From contig NZ_CP058348.1 in assembly GCF_013752535.1 (NCBI RefSeq), positions 3,162,001-3,226,000 on the forward strand: a DNA stretch of 64,000 bases, given 5' to 3'. The notes under the pieces are model-generated. The model was not told the DNA's origin and ran no database searches. It worked only from the letters and a program-made list of their open reading frames with translations. The stretch's first letter is position 1, and every line of letters begins with the position of its first letter. This DNA comes from Bdellovibrio sp. KM01 (GTDB lineage: Bacteria > Bdellovibrionota > Bdellovibrionia > Bdellovibrionales > Bdellovibrionaceae). The position numbers and the translations under genes are program-made. Shown one piece after another: positions 42,768 through 51,186 of this stretch.

Positions 42768-45764
42768 ATGAAGAAAAACATGCTCTTGGCTATTGCATCA
42801 CTTGTGGTATTGGGAATCGCTGGAGTCTTTCTGACTCAATCAACTGACACCGCCGAAGAAAATTTGGGCCGCCCTTTGGGAGTTTTGCGCGAATTAAAAA
42901 AAGAAATTCGCTATAAGTACACTCGTACTTTCTTTTGGAAAGACGCCCAGGAGGGACGCAAAGTTTACGATGGATCACAAATCTTTGTCGGCCCCAAATC
43001 CTCAGCCCTTTTGGTTTTCGCCGAAAATCGTAAAATCCGCTTGAACGAGGAAACTCTGCTGCGCCTTTCTCAGGTCGAACAAAATCCCGCACTGATTGCT
43101 TTGCAAATCAATGATGGAGGATTCAACTTGAAAAGCGGCAAAGGTCCGATGGACCCCTTGGTTCTAAATTTGGATGATGGCCAATTCAAAATCATTTCTA
43201 AAGATGCCTACGATATCTATGTAAAGAAATCAGACAAAAAGTTGTCTCTTTCAGTCGCTCTGGGAAATCTGACTTTACAAAATGTCAGCGGAAAAACCGA
43301 GGTCGCAACTGGCACATCTATCACTCTTGAAACAGGGACTGTCACTGAAAACGGTACTTCCAGCAAACAGATCGTCGCTAAAGAAGTTTCACCGATCTCG
43401 TTCAATTTATTAGCACCCTATGATGGCGAAATCGTCCGCGAACAGGTGCAACCCGTTTTCTTTAAATGGGAAGCAGAGGGAGCAAGCGCTCTTCATCTTC
43501 AATATTGCTCACAGCCCGATTTCGCAGAAAACATAGTCGATCTCGATGTGACCTCTCAACAATTCTTTCCCATCCCCTTAAATACTCTCAAGGGAGATGT
43601 TTTCTGGCGCTTGGTTGCTCATAAAGATGGCGTGCCGATCTATTCTCGATCCTCGTTCTTTAAAGTCGGCCAAGTCGAAGCGATTCACCTGCAGGTTTCA
43701 GCACCCAATTATGTTCGCAAAGGTGTTTGGAAGGTTCAGGCCACAATAGCTGATGACAACAAATCAAATTTCGATTTCCAGGTTAGTAAGACGGAAAACT
43801 ATGCGACTTTGCAGGATGCTTATCTAGGTAAGGCACCCTTTACTTCCCTGTTGGATTCTCCAGGTGAATATTTTATTCGCGCGCGCAAAAATTTTGGCAA
43901 TGGACTCTTTTCTCCCTGGTCTGCCTCTCAAAAAGTAACTATTCGCGAATCTTTGAAGTCTCCCGTAATTGAATTTTCAGACAGAACCGAGGACCGGGTC
44001 GGAAATGTGATTTCTGAAATCAAATGGTCAGAAGTTCCTGCGGCGAAACAGTATATCGTCCAGGCTTCAAATGCAGCCTCTTTCAACCCCGTCATTTCAC
44101 AAAAGACAGTGACCACTGTTGAATCCGCTGTTCAACACAGCAGCCCTCGCAAAGTATATTACCGTGTGATCGCGGTTTCCGAAGAAGGCGAAAATTCCGC
44201 TCCGTCCAATCTGCTGGTTTCCGAAGGTTCCTCTCGCCTGCAGGAAGAAGAACAAAAACGCCTGGCTTTGGAGCAATCTGAAAGTGACAAAAGCAAACAA
44301 GCCGCGAAGCCAGTCACAAAATCACCTGATGAATTCAATTCGATGCTTTTACTGCCATTGGATGGTTCGGTCTTTTATACGAACGACAGCATCCGCTTTG
44401 AATGGGAACCCTTCTTTAAAAAGCCCACCGTCGAAATATCTTATGTTTCAGATTTTTCTCAAGACGTGATCAGAATTGTCGCCGAAAAAGAAAACTCCAC
44501 CAAAATCAAACCGATGGAGCGTGTCGGAAAGTACTATTGGCGCCTCTCCTTCGAACAGGCCTTGGGGCAAATTGAGTACAGCAAAACTCAATCCTTCACC
44601 GTCAGTGCCGCCCTTTCCACGCAGATCGAAAAGCTCACGCTGAAATTCGTGGAAAGAAACAAATGGAATCTAAGCCTGCAAATCAAAGATGCAAAACCAG
44701 AAGAACAATTCATCATGCAAGCAAGCCTTGATTCGACGTTCGCCAAAGTTGAACACGAACAATCCGGCCGTACAAAAGACGTTATCGCCCTATCAAAGCC
44801 AGGAAGGTATTATGTGCGAGCCCGTCGCGCCAAAGGAGCTTCTGAAATCCAAGGTTGGTCGAACATCATGACACAAGTTTTGCGCCCACCATTGACCGCT
44901 CCCATGCTTAAAGATCCCCAAGAAGCCTTGGCCGGTCCCGATCTTGCCAAAGTTCATTTGGGTTGGAGTGATGTTAAGTACGCCGCTCAATATATTGTGG
45001 AGTTGAACAACACCAACACGTTCGGCTCTGTTTTAAGAAGCTACCGCGTGCCTGAAAATACTTATGACCTTCTTCATTCCCAGCGAGATGCCTCCTACAT
45101 TCGCATCTTGGCACAATCTGCGGAAGGCGAGCTTTCTCCGCCGTCAAATATCGTCAAAGTGAAAGGCCTCCTCCCGGGTCCTAACATCGACAAGTACGAA
45201 ATCGTCTATGCAAATTTGGATTCCAAAGACAGCATCGATCAGTTGCATATTTTGTGGGCTCACCGAAAGAATGCCCTGAAATATATAATCGAAGTCTCCC
45301 GATCAGAAAAGTTTGAGCAAGTTCAAAGATTCGAAACGAAAAACATCGAATTCTTCACGCCGGTCAAAGATATCGGTTGGTATTACTTCAAGGTGACTCC
45401 TATTTCTGCCATGACGGATTACTTTTTTGCTCCGACAACGGTCTTTGCTGTCGAATACAAAAAAGTTGAAAGCCTGCAATTGGCAACCGTGGAAGAGCCC
45501 GCAAATGGAGCAAAGTTCCCTTACAATAACGGAAAATACTCTGTGATCTTTAAGTGGGGACAAACTCTGGGAGCAGGTTGGTACGACTTTGAGATCTCAC
45601 AGAATTCTGATTTCAAAGAAAGTAAACTATTTAAGGTCGAAGCCCGACAATATAGATTGCCTCCACAGCTAAAAGATGGCACTTGGTATTATAGGCTTCG
45701 TGGAAGAAACCCTAATCAAGCATCTCCATGGAGTCCGATAAAGACTTTTACTTTGCTAAAATAA
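42768..45764 (+). CDS. FecR-domain protein with fibronectin-III-like repeats
   Basis: A 998-residue exported protein with an N-terminal membrane anchor or signal (KNMLLAIASLVVLGIAGVFL). Residues about 60-200 match the FecR pattern (GRKVYDGSQIFVGPKSSALL, KIRLNEETLLRLSQVE, SLSVALGNLTLQNVSGKTEV, ATGTSITLETG), a beta fold that in other proteins sits beside LysM or sensor domains. The rest is a chain of about eight Fn3-like units, each with a W-x-x-V/x-x-A-x-x-Y-x-V/I pattern (IKWSEVPAAKQYIVQAS, LGWSDVKYAAQYIVELN, LWAHRKNALKYIIEVS) and ending in ...ASPWSPIKTFTLLK. It diverges from the FG-GAP operon, so both may respond to one signal. A periplasmic or surface stalk role is inferred. Confidence 0.8.
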   Translation: MKKNMLLAIASLVVLGIAGVFLTQSTDTAEENLGRPLGVLRELKKEIRYKYTRTFFWKDAQEGRKVYDGSQIFVGPKSSALLVFAENRKIRLNEETLLRLSQVEQNPALIALQINDGGFNLKSGKGPMDPLVLNLDDGQFKIISKDAYDIYVKKSDKKLSLSVALGNLTLQNVSGKTEVATGTSITLETGTVTENGTSSKQIVAKEVSPISFNLLAPYDGEIVREQVQPVFFKWEAEGASALHLQYCSQPDFAENIVDLDVTSQQFFPIPLNTLKGDVFWRLVAHKDGVPIYSRSSFFKVGQVEAIHLQVSAPNYVRKGVWKVQATIADDNKSNFDFQVSKTENYATLQDAYLGKAPFTSLLDSPGEYFIRARKNFGNGLFSPWSASQKVTIRESLKSPVIEFSDRTEDRVGNVISEIKWSEVPAAKQYIVQASNAASFNPVISQKTVTTVESAVQHSSPRKVYYRVIAVSEEGENSAPSNLLVSEGSSRLQEEEQKRLALEQSESDKSKQAAKPVTKSPDEFNSMLLLPLDGSVFYTNDSIRFEWEPFFKKPTVEISYVSDFSQDVIRIVAEKENSTKIKPMERVGKYYWRLSFEQALGQIEYSKTQSFTVSAALSTQIEKLTLKFVERNKWNLSLQIKDAKPEEQFIMQASLDSTFAKVEHEQSGRTKDVIALSKPGRYYVRARRAKGASEIQGWSNIMTQVLRPPLTAPMLKDPQEALAGPDLAKVHLGWSDVKYAAQYIVELNNTNTFGSVLRSYRVPENTYDLLHSQRDASYIRILAQSAEGELSPPSNIVKVKGLLPGPNIDKYEIVYANLDSKDSIDQLHILWAHRKNALKYIIEVSRSEKFEQVQRFETKNIEFFTPVKDIGWYYFKVTPISAMTDYFFAPTTVFAVEYKKVESLQLATVEEPANGAKFPYNNGKYSVIFKWGQTLGAGWYDFEISQNSDFKESKLFKVEARQYRLPPQLKDGTWYYRLRGRNPNQASPWSPIKTFTLLK

Positions 45765-45785
45765 TAAGCAGAGAATGGAGCCAGC

Positions 45786-46172
45786 ATGAGCGTATCAACA
45801 GCGAAGTCTATGATTCTAAAAGCACAGGACAACATCGATATCGCACAAAAAAACATGGGTGACGAAAGCCAACACGACATTGTCGGCTACAACTTGGCGC
45901 AAGCTTGCGAATTGTACTTAAAAGCCATGATGTCTTTGCGTGAACTTGATTTCCCAGAAGGCGATGACAGCCACGACCTGGATTTCTTGATGACGACTTT
46001 AGAAGAAGAAGGTTTCGCTGAGATTTCATCTCACGCTGACGTAATTGAATTAACTCAATACAACGACCCAAGCGCCCACGTCCGTAAAGACGAACGCTTG
46101 GATCTAGATGAATATTTGGGCTACGTTAATGACCTGAAGAAACTTGTGGGCGAGCAGTTGAAGCTTTATTAG
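45786..46172 (+). CDS. HEPN-domain protein
   Basis: A 128-residue helical protein of the HEPN type: an N-terminal helix (AKSMILKAQDNIDIAQKNMG), the characteristic second helix NLAQACELYLKAMMSL, a DSHDLDFLMTTLEEEGF segment, and a final helix LGYVNDLKKLVGEQLKLY. Many HEPN proteins are the toxin or substrate-binding half of HEPN-MNT pairs; no nucleotidyltransferase gene is next to it and the catalytic R-x4-6-H of HEPN ribonucleases is not evident, so a toxin role is unlikely. It lies 21 bp after the FecR-type gene and may share its transcript. Its 3' end overlaps the convergent lipoprotein gene by 47 bp. Confidence 0.7.
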   Translation: MSVSTAKSMILKAQDNIDIAQKNMGDESQHDIVGYNLAQACELYLKAMMSLRELDFPEGDDSHDLDFLMTTLEEEGFAEISSHADVIELTQYNDPSAHVRKDERLDLDEYLGYVNDLKKLVGEQLKLY

Positions 46173-48429
46173 CAAACGGATTGCCAATTGGTTTTACAAC
46201 GGGCTTTTCAATAACCGTGCTGGTGTAAGGCAAACGCTCCAATGTCCCCAGGAAAGGCATCTTAGGATCGATGCCTACACGTTCGATTTTTTCTTTTACC
46301 TTCCAGTGAACGGCGGCAACGTCAAAAGCCTCATTTGATCTTCTGAAGAAAACTCTCGCGATATATTTCCGTTTTAGATTTTTAAAGTCAAAAATACTGC
46401 AAATTCCATATAAGCCGCCGCTTTCATAGGCGGACGCCGCATCCCCAGTTACCTCACTACATGTTCTAAGTTGAATTGTTTTTTCCCTTTTGAGATCTGC
46501 TAAGAACTCCAAAGCCGGAAGGCAACTTTCCTCGGACTCCCCACCCTGCATGAAACACTCTTTATCAGCGAACGCAAAGAAGCTCTCTCTGAAAAAAGAA
46601 TCACGTAGCGAACCATTTGTAAGCACTGACTTAAGCAAGTCAGCATGCATTGCCTCGGTGGATGTGGTCGCCGTCTCGCCAGGTCTATTAACGACATTGG
46701 CGGAAACTTGGTTGTCCAATCCTCGCTCTGAAAATTCCAGATCTGAAGCTTGAGTTATCTTTCTATAGACATCGGAATAAGTGTCGCAATCCAAACCATA
46801 ATCAAGCTTGTTGTCATCCACTGAAAGACTGAATTGAACTAATTTGCGAACTTTATTGTTAATTTTTTTATAGGCTTCCGAACTCATCACGCGAACCACT
46901 TCACTTTCTGAATATGTCCCCTGCTTGATACGATACAGGACGACCGGTAGTTCAGCAGACAAATCAGTGTGTCTAGCAACCGAGAAAGACGCGACCACTC
47001 CCGTAGCCGATGCACGCATATGTTTTTCGATCTTGATCAGCTCTGCCTGCCATCGCGGAAAACCATTTGGAAAAATTCCCGTTTTAAGTGCATCATCGAT
47101 TTCCGCATTCAAAGCAGCGATGGCTCCAAGCACTTCCTCTTTTGAAGCCCCGACCAGTCCCACGGCTTTTAAAAGCCGCTCTTCAATTTCATAGTTCATC
47201 TGTAAAGCCAGCTCCGCAGAGGATTTGAGTTCGTCCTTACCTCGGGCAACTTCATCTGCCATCGGGTTTAAAATCGCCAACTTCACAGTTCTATTCTTGG
47301 TGGGAATATTCAAAGCAATAATTTCACGAGAAAGATTTTCCAGCCCACGGTGAGTGGCATCCGTTCTTCCTGTAATAGAGTTTTGATTAAAATCCATAGG
47401 AACGGGATCCAGGTTGTCCACAATAAACTGATCCGTAATTAAGCCCAAAATATCCGTCGGTCCCGGCGTAAAAGATGTCGTGACACTTTGGAACGGAGGC
47501 AATGAATAGTTAGAGGATTTCAAAGAAGGAATAACAATTCGCTGAATTCCCTTATCATCTTTATATTGATAAAGTTTTATAAACGAACCACGTTCACCAG
47601 CAGAACCACTGCAAGACTTATAACCCTTCGGCGAATCTGGCAGCGCATAGGCCAACTGGGGATCTTTCGACGGAACCCAGCCTGGAAACAAAGGTGGCAT
47701 ACCCTCAACTGAAAGCAATTGGCCCACTTTATAACGAGCATAATCTGAATTGGTAAAGCCAGCTTCACGGGCTCTTTTAAAAAAATATTCGTGAGCTAAC
47801 AAGGCCGCTTTATTGAATTGATCAAGTTTCAGCCAAAGAGTTTTATCCACATACAAAGTTCCATCTTCGACCACGCCCGCTGATTCGTCCCAATAGGCGA
47901 TTTGCACGATACTGCAACCCTTTGGCAACGCCAGTGGCGAATTGGCATCTTTACTTGGATAGAGTGACGCTTGATCCGGCACAAATGAAATTTTTTGGGA
48001 AAAATCTGTCCAATATTTGGCGTAACCAATATCCGTGTCACGTAAAGCGGGCCCATAGTATCGCTTCAATGCTGCAAGGATAAAGTTTACTGTCGCCTCA
48101 TCTACTTTTTCAGTACCTGCAGGACCAAGCCCTTGAGTTACCATCGTACGACGGTAATTGTATTGTGCTTCATACACATCACGAACCATCAATTTGCCAC
48201 GAAGAGTAGTATCTTTCATCTCATCACTGCAAAGGACACCCTGTCCACCACCACCGTCACCGGTACCACCGCCGCCCCAACCGTCTGGATCGGAGGTACG
48301 AGTGTTGCCGCTGGCTTGAGAAGTCGCCGGAGGATTATTTTGAATAGTTTTGTTTTCAGTACATGCCAGTGAACTAAACAGCATTAAAGAAAATAAAAGA
48401 TGAACAACACATTTATGCTTTATTTCCAT
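46126..48429 (-). CDS. Lipoprotein with conserved Gly-rich linker (paralogue 2)
   Basis: A 767-residue lipoprotein (lipobox SLAC). After the lipidated Cys comes a segment SQASGNTRTSDPDGWGGGG followed by more glycines, shared almost exactly with the next upstream gene, and then a long mixed domain: ALKRYYGPALRDTDIGYAKY, SPLALPKGCSIVQIAYWDES, LDQFNKAALLAHEYFFKRA. The LLAHE segment resembles a shortened metal-binding helix (HExxF) but lacks the second His, so peptidase activity is not supported. The C-terminal 200 residues, rich in Cys, have no counterpart in the paralogue. Function unknown. It follows its paralogue by 12 bp on the same strand. Confidence 0.65.
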   Translation of the reverse strand: MEIKHKCVVHLLFSLMLFSSLACTENKTIQNNPPATSQASGNTRTSDPDGWGGGGTGDGGGGQGVLCSDEMKDTTLRGKLMVRDVYEAQYNYRRTMVTQGLGPAGTEKVDEATVNFILAALKRYYGPALRDTDIGYAKYWTDFSQKISFVPDQASLYPSKDANSPLALPKGCSIVQIAYWDESAGVVEDGTLYVDKTLWLKLDQFNKAALLAHEYFFKRAREAGFTNSDYARYKVGQLLSVEGMPPLFPGWVPSKDPQLAYALPDSPKGYKSCSGSAGERGSFIKLYQYKDDKGIQRIVIPSLKSSNYSLPPFQSVTTSFTPGPTDILGLITDQFIVDNLDPVPMDFNQNSITGRTDATHRGLENLSREIIALNIPTKNRTVKLAILNPMADEVARGKDELKSSAELALQMNYEIEERLLKAVGLVGASKEEVLGAIAALNAEIDDALKTGIFPNGFPRWQAELIKIEKHMRASATGVVASFSVARHTDLSAELPVVLYRIKQGTYSESEVVRVMSSEAYKKINNKVRKLVQFSLSVDDNKLDYGLDCDTYSDVYRKITQASDLEFSERGLDNQVSANVVNRPGETATTSTEAMHADLLKSVLTNGSLRDSFFRESFFAFADKECFMQGGESEESCLPALEFLADLKREKTIQLRTCSEVTGDAASAYESGGLYGICSIFDFKNLKRKYIARVFFRRSNEAFDVAAVHWKVKEKIERVGIDPKMPFLGTLERLPYTSTVIEKPVVKPIGNPFANKASTARPQVSSGH

Positions 48430-48441
48430 AAAATCATCTCT

Positions 48442-50196
48442 CTATTTCTGTGAAGCGGGTTTTGCCGCATCCTTAGCCACAATACTTTGGTAAACCTGAT
48501 CATAAGAAAAGCAGTTCAAATAGAAATTGGTCCGCTTCTCATCAATTTCCACGCTGACTTCTCCGTCATCTCGTTTATTTAATTTAACAAAGCCATCAAC
48601 ACCTAAAACAGCATCGACGTCATCATAGGTGTATTGTCCAAATCTAAAATGATAAATACCGGTTGGAATCAGTTGATAAGCGTACTTACGCTCCCACTCA
48701 GTCAACTTAACTCCGGCTTTCTCGAACTTTTGAACTTCTGCAGTCCACTTAGGAAACCCTCTTGGATAAATTCCTTGTTTAATTCCCTCATCAATTTCGT
48801 TATTCAAAATTGAAAGAGCCTGAAGAACTTGAGTTTTGTCCGTGACTTTTGCTTTATCCGGATTATCGGTAAATACTTCGATAGCGCCGGCATAAACTAG
48901 ATTAAGCAGTTTTTCACGAGGAAGAATTTCACGCTTTTCATATGATGTGTAGCCAAACAGCGGATTATTAATTGAGATATAGCCTTCACTGGAAAAAGTT
49001 TGAAACGAAGGACCCGGAATTTTATCTCCGAAATCAAGCGCGTCCTGTCCAGCGGCCGTCAAACCACTCCCGCTAATAGCCAATGGCACACCCAATTTAT
49101 CCGCGTCAGCGGCTTTCACACCCTTCATTTTATCGTAAAATCTATCCGAGACTCCCGCTAATACATCGTACATTCCGTCATCTTTTTTGAACGTCTGATA
49201 GGCCGCTTCAAAAGGACGCATTTGTTTGTTTCCAGCGCGGATACCCGTCCACAGAATCGTTTGTCTGTCGAATTTGTCCTGATATTGGTAGTACACCAAT
49301 TGGCCTCGCAAACTTTGATCAACTCCCTGACAAATTTTAAAACCTTTTGATGACTCAGGCAGAAGACCGTTCAATTTTGGATCACTTGCAGGCGCCCAAT
49401 CAAGAAACAGGGCTGGCAAACCTTCCGTAGAAAAAAGTTGTCCCAGTTTTTTGCGAATATAGTCTGAATCTTTGGTACCAGCCATGCGCGCAATTTTAAA
49501 ATAGTGTTCGTGAGCCAACAGCGCCACTTTATTGAATTGATCGAGTTTCTTCCAGCTCACGGGATCGACAAACAAAACACCCTGATCATTACTTCCAGCG
49601 GACTCCGACCAATAGGCGATCTGCACCAACTGACAACCCTTAGGTAGATCCAACGGCGAATTTGCATCCTGACTTGGGCGCAACTTAACTCCACTCGGAA
49701 CAAAAGAAATCGCGCCCACAAAATCCTGCCAATACTTCAGCTTTGCAACTTTCTCATAGAACATCGCCGGACCGTAAAAACGGGACAGCGTTTTTAAAAG
49801 ATAACTGTAAGACTCCTGAGCAACTTCAGAAGTTCCCGCGGGCCCTAAATTTTCGCCCGTCATCTTCAATTGATAGTTGAATTCCGCTTCATATACGTCG
49901 CGCACAATAAGTCTGTCTTTAAGACGGGCCTCAGAAACCTCAGGAGAGCAATATACTCCCTGTCCACCACCACCGTCGCCGGTACCGCCACCTCCCCAAC
50001 CATCTGGGTCTGAAGTGCGTGTATTGCCACTAGCTTGAGACGAAGGAGGTGGGGCTTGGTTGATCGTAGTGCTTTCTGTGCAGGCCGCCTGAATCAAAAG
50101 CATTGCTGCGATGAAAAGGCGCAAAATGTCGCCCAAGTGTTTAGGGATTAACACTAAATAAGAATTAATACGACTTGGGAAACTTTTTGTATCCAT
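48442..50196 (-). CDS. Lipoprotein with conserved Gly-rich linker (paralogue 1)
   Basis: A 584-residue lipoprotein (lipobox QAAC). The ATG at 50196 gives an unusually long N-terminus before the hydrophobic core; a TTG at about 50121 would start MRLFIAAMLLIQAAC, a compact lipoprotein signal. The same Gly-rich SQASGNTRTSDPDGWGGGG segment as in the downstream gene follows, then matching blocks SPLDLPKGCQLVQIAYWSES, LDQFNKVALLAHEHYFKIAR and FSTEGLPALFLDWAPASDPK. The paralogues are about 40 percent alike by eye over their first 500 residues. Family unknown. A sigma-54-like site lies just upstream (50209-50224). It is followed by paralogue 2 with a 12-bp gap. Confidence 0.65.
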   Translation of the reverse strand: MDTKSFPSRINSYLVLIPKHLGDILRLFIAAMLLIQAACTESTTINQAPPPSSQASGNTRTSDPDGWGGGGTGDGGGGQGVYCSPEVSEARLKDRLIVRDVYEAEFNYQLKMTGENLGPAGTSEVAQESYSYLLKTLSRFYGPAMFYEKVAKLKYWQDFVGAISFVPSGVKLRPSQDANSPLDLPKGCQLVQIAYWSESAGSNDQGVLFVDPVSWKKLDQFNKVALLAHEHYFKIARMAGTKDSDYIRKKLGQLFSTEGLPALFLDWAPASDPKLNGLLPESSKGFKICQGVDQSLRGQLVYYQYQDKFDRQTILWTGIRAGNKQMRPFEAAYQTFKKDDGMYDVLAGVSDRFYDKMKGVKAADADKLGVPLAISGSGLTAAGQDALDFGDKIPGPSFQTFSSEGYISINNPLFGYTSYEKREILPREKLLNLVYAGAIEVFTDNPDKAKVTDKTQVLQALSILNNEIDEGIKQGIYPRGFPKWTAEVQKFEKAGVKLTEWERKYAYQLIPTGIYHFRFGQYTYDDVDAVLGVDGFVKLNKRDDGEVSVEIDEKRTNFYLNCFSYDQVYQSIVAKDAAKPASQK

Positions 50197-50208
50197 ACCC
50201 AGAGGTAT

Positions 50209-50224
50209 TACAAAGTCCGTTCCA
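50209..50224 (-). promoter_or_regulatory. Possible sigma-54 (-24/-12) promoter, imperfect
   Basis: On the minus strand TGGAACGGACTTTGTA compares with the consensus TGGCACRNNNNTTGCW; the GG is followed after 10 bases by GT instead of GC. The start point would fall at about 50197, which argues for a translation start inside the gene (TTG near 50121). Weaker than the three sites at 52-59 kb. Confidence 0.35.
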
Positions 50225-50233
50225 GCAAAAACG

Positions 50234-50269
50234 AAAAAAAGGCCGTCTCACTATGAGACAGCCTTTAAA
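50234..50269 (-). terminator. Rho-independent terminator after the L,D-transpeptidase gene
   Basis: On the minus strand AAAGGCTGTCTCA-TAG-TGAGACGGCCTTTTTTT forms a long stem with one mismatch followed by a T-run, starting about 18 bases past the stop at 50287. Confidence 0.9.
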
Positions 50270-50286
50270 TGTAATCAGATATTTAA

Positions 50287-51066
50287 TTAGTTTGTTGCAG
50301 ATGCGTAGATGATAGAGCCACCTTTAATTGTGTCGATCACCTTAGTTCTGATGCTCATTGAGACCGCTGGGCAACCCCAGCTACGGCCTTGGGTTACGTT
50401 GGCTTCAGACACATAGTCCGCGCCATGCACCACCACGGCTCTTGACCGGGCATTGCTGTTTGTTGAAGACAAACCATCCAAGCGCAAAGAGTATCCGTGA
50501 GAGCCCGAGTAAGTTTCAGCTGTTTTATAGATTCCGACCGAACTGGCGTTAGATCCAGAAACATTGCTGAAGGAATTCGCGTAACCGTCATGATCAGGGT
50601 CAGAACCTTTACCATGAGCCACTCGCACACTCCATACCTCACCTGTTTTCATATTGATAATATGGAAACGTTGTTTTCCAGAGTATTTGCTGAAATCCAA
50701 TACAGACAAAACGTCGGTATTTTTAATTTTAGCCAAATTTTTATGGTAATAAAGGATCGCATTTTTCAACATCGTTTGATTGATCGTTTTACCCGTATCA
50801 ACATATGAGTACTTTGCGATGATTTGTGCGTCTGTCAACGTGCCGCTAGAAGTGCCGCCCGATGATGAATCCGTGCCTGAGCCTGTGCTTGGTGTTTCCA
50901 CCTCTGCTGGCGGAACGGCTTGAGCTGTGTCGCCGGCTGATTGTTCTGTGTCTGGATCGTCAGGTAAAACTGTAGAAGAGCTTTCGAAACCGCCTTTTGC
51001 ACAGGCTGCCATTAAGAAAGTGACGGATAGTAATGCCAGAACATTCTTTGTTTTTTTGAATGTCAT
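50287..51066 (-). CDS. Murein L,D-transpeptidase catalytic-domain lipoprotein (YkuD_2 type)
   Basis: A 259-residue lipoprotein (lipobox MAAC) with GGAGG upstream of the ATG. A Ser/Thr/Gly/Pro-rich linker of about 55 residues precedes the catalytic domain. Key residues of the YkuD_2 type are visible: His214 in VVVHGADYVSEANVTQGRSW and Cys232 in GRSWGCPAVSM. The domain also has FHIINMKTGEVWSVRVAHGK and SLRLDGLSS segments common to the family. These enzymes form or edit 3-3 or lipoprotein cross-links in peptidoglycan. In a predator they may modify its own or the prey cell wall; that part is inference. It is probably monocistronic, closed by the terminator at 50234-50269. Confidence 0.9.
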   Translation of the reverse strand: MTFKKTKNVLALLSVTFLMAACAKGGFESSSTVLPDDPDTEQSAGDTAQAVPPAEVETPSTGSGTDSSSGGTSSGTLTDAQIIAKYSYVDTGKTINQTMLKNAILYYHKNLAKIKNTDVLSVLDFSKYSGKQRFHIINMKTGEVWSVRVAHGKGSDPDHDGYANSFSNVSGSNASSVGIYKTAETYSGSHGYSLRLDGLSSTNSNARSRAVVVHGADYVSEANVTQGRSWGCPAVSMSIRTKVIDTIKGGSIIYASATN

Positions 51067-51186
51067 ATAAACCTCCGTGTTGGTTACACAGAGGTCTTCG
51101 GTGCGCTCATATTAGGACTTTAAAGATTTTTTTTGTGTCGCTATTTTCTACACGAGACTTTAGGGAAGTGTCAGAGTGATTTTCAT

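Noticed and set aside
45786-46172. HEPN protein considered as a toxin-antitoxin system.
   Set aside because: No nucleotidyltransferase or antitoxin gene beside it and no clear R-x4-6-H motif.
46126-50196. LLAHE-type helix in both paralogous lipoproteins considered as a metallopeptidase site.
   Set aside because: The second His of HExxH is absent (HEYFF, HEHYF), so zinc chemistry is not supported.
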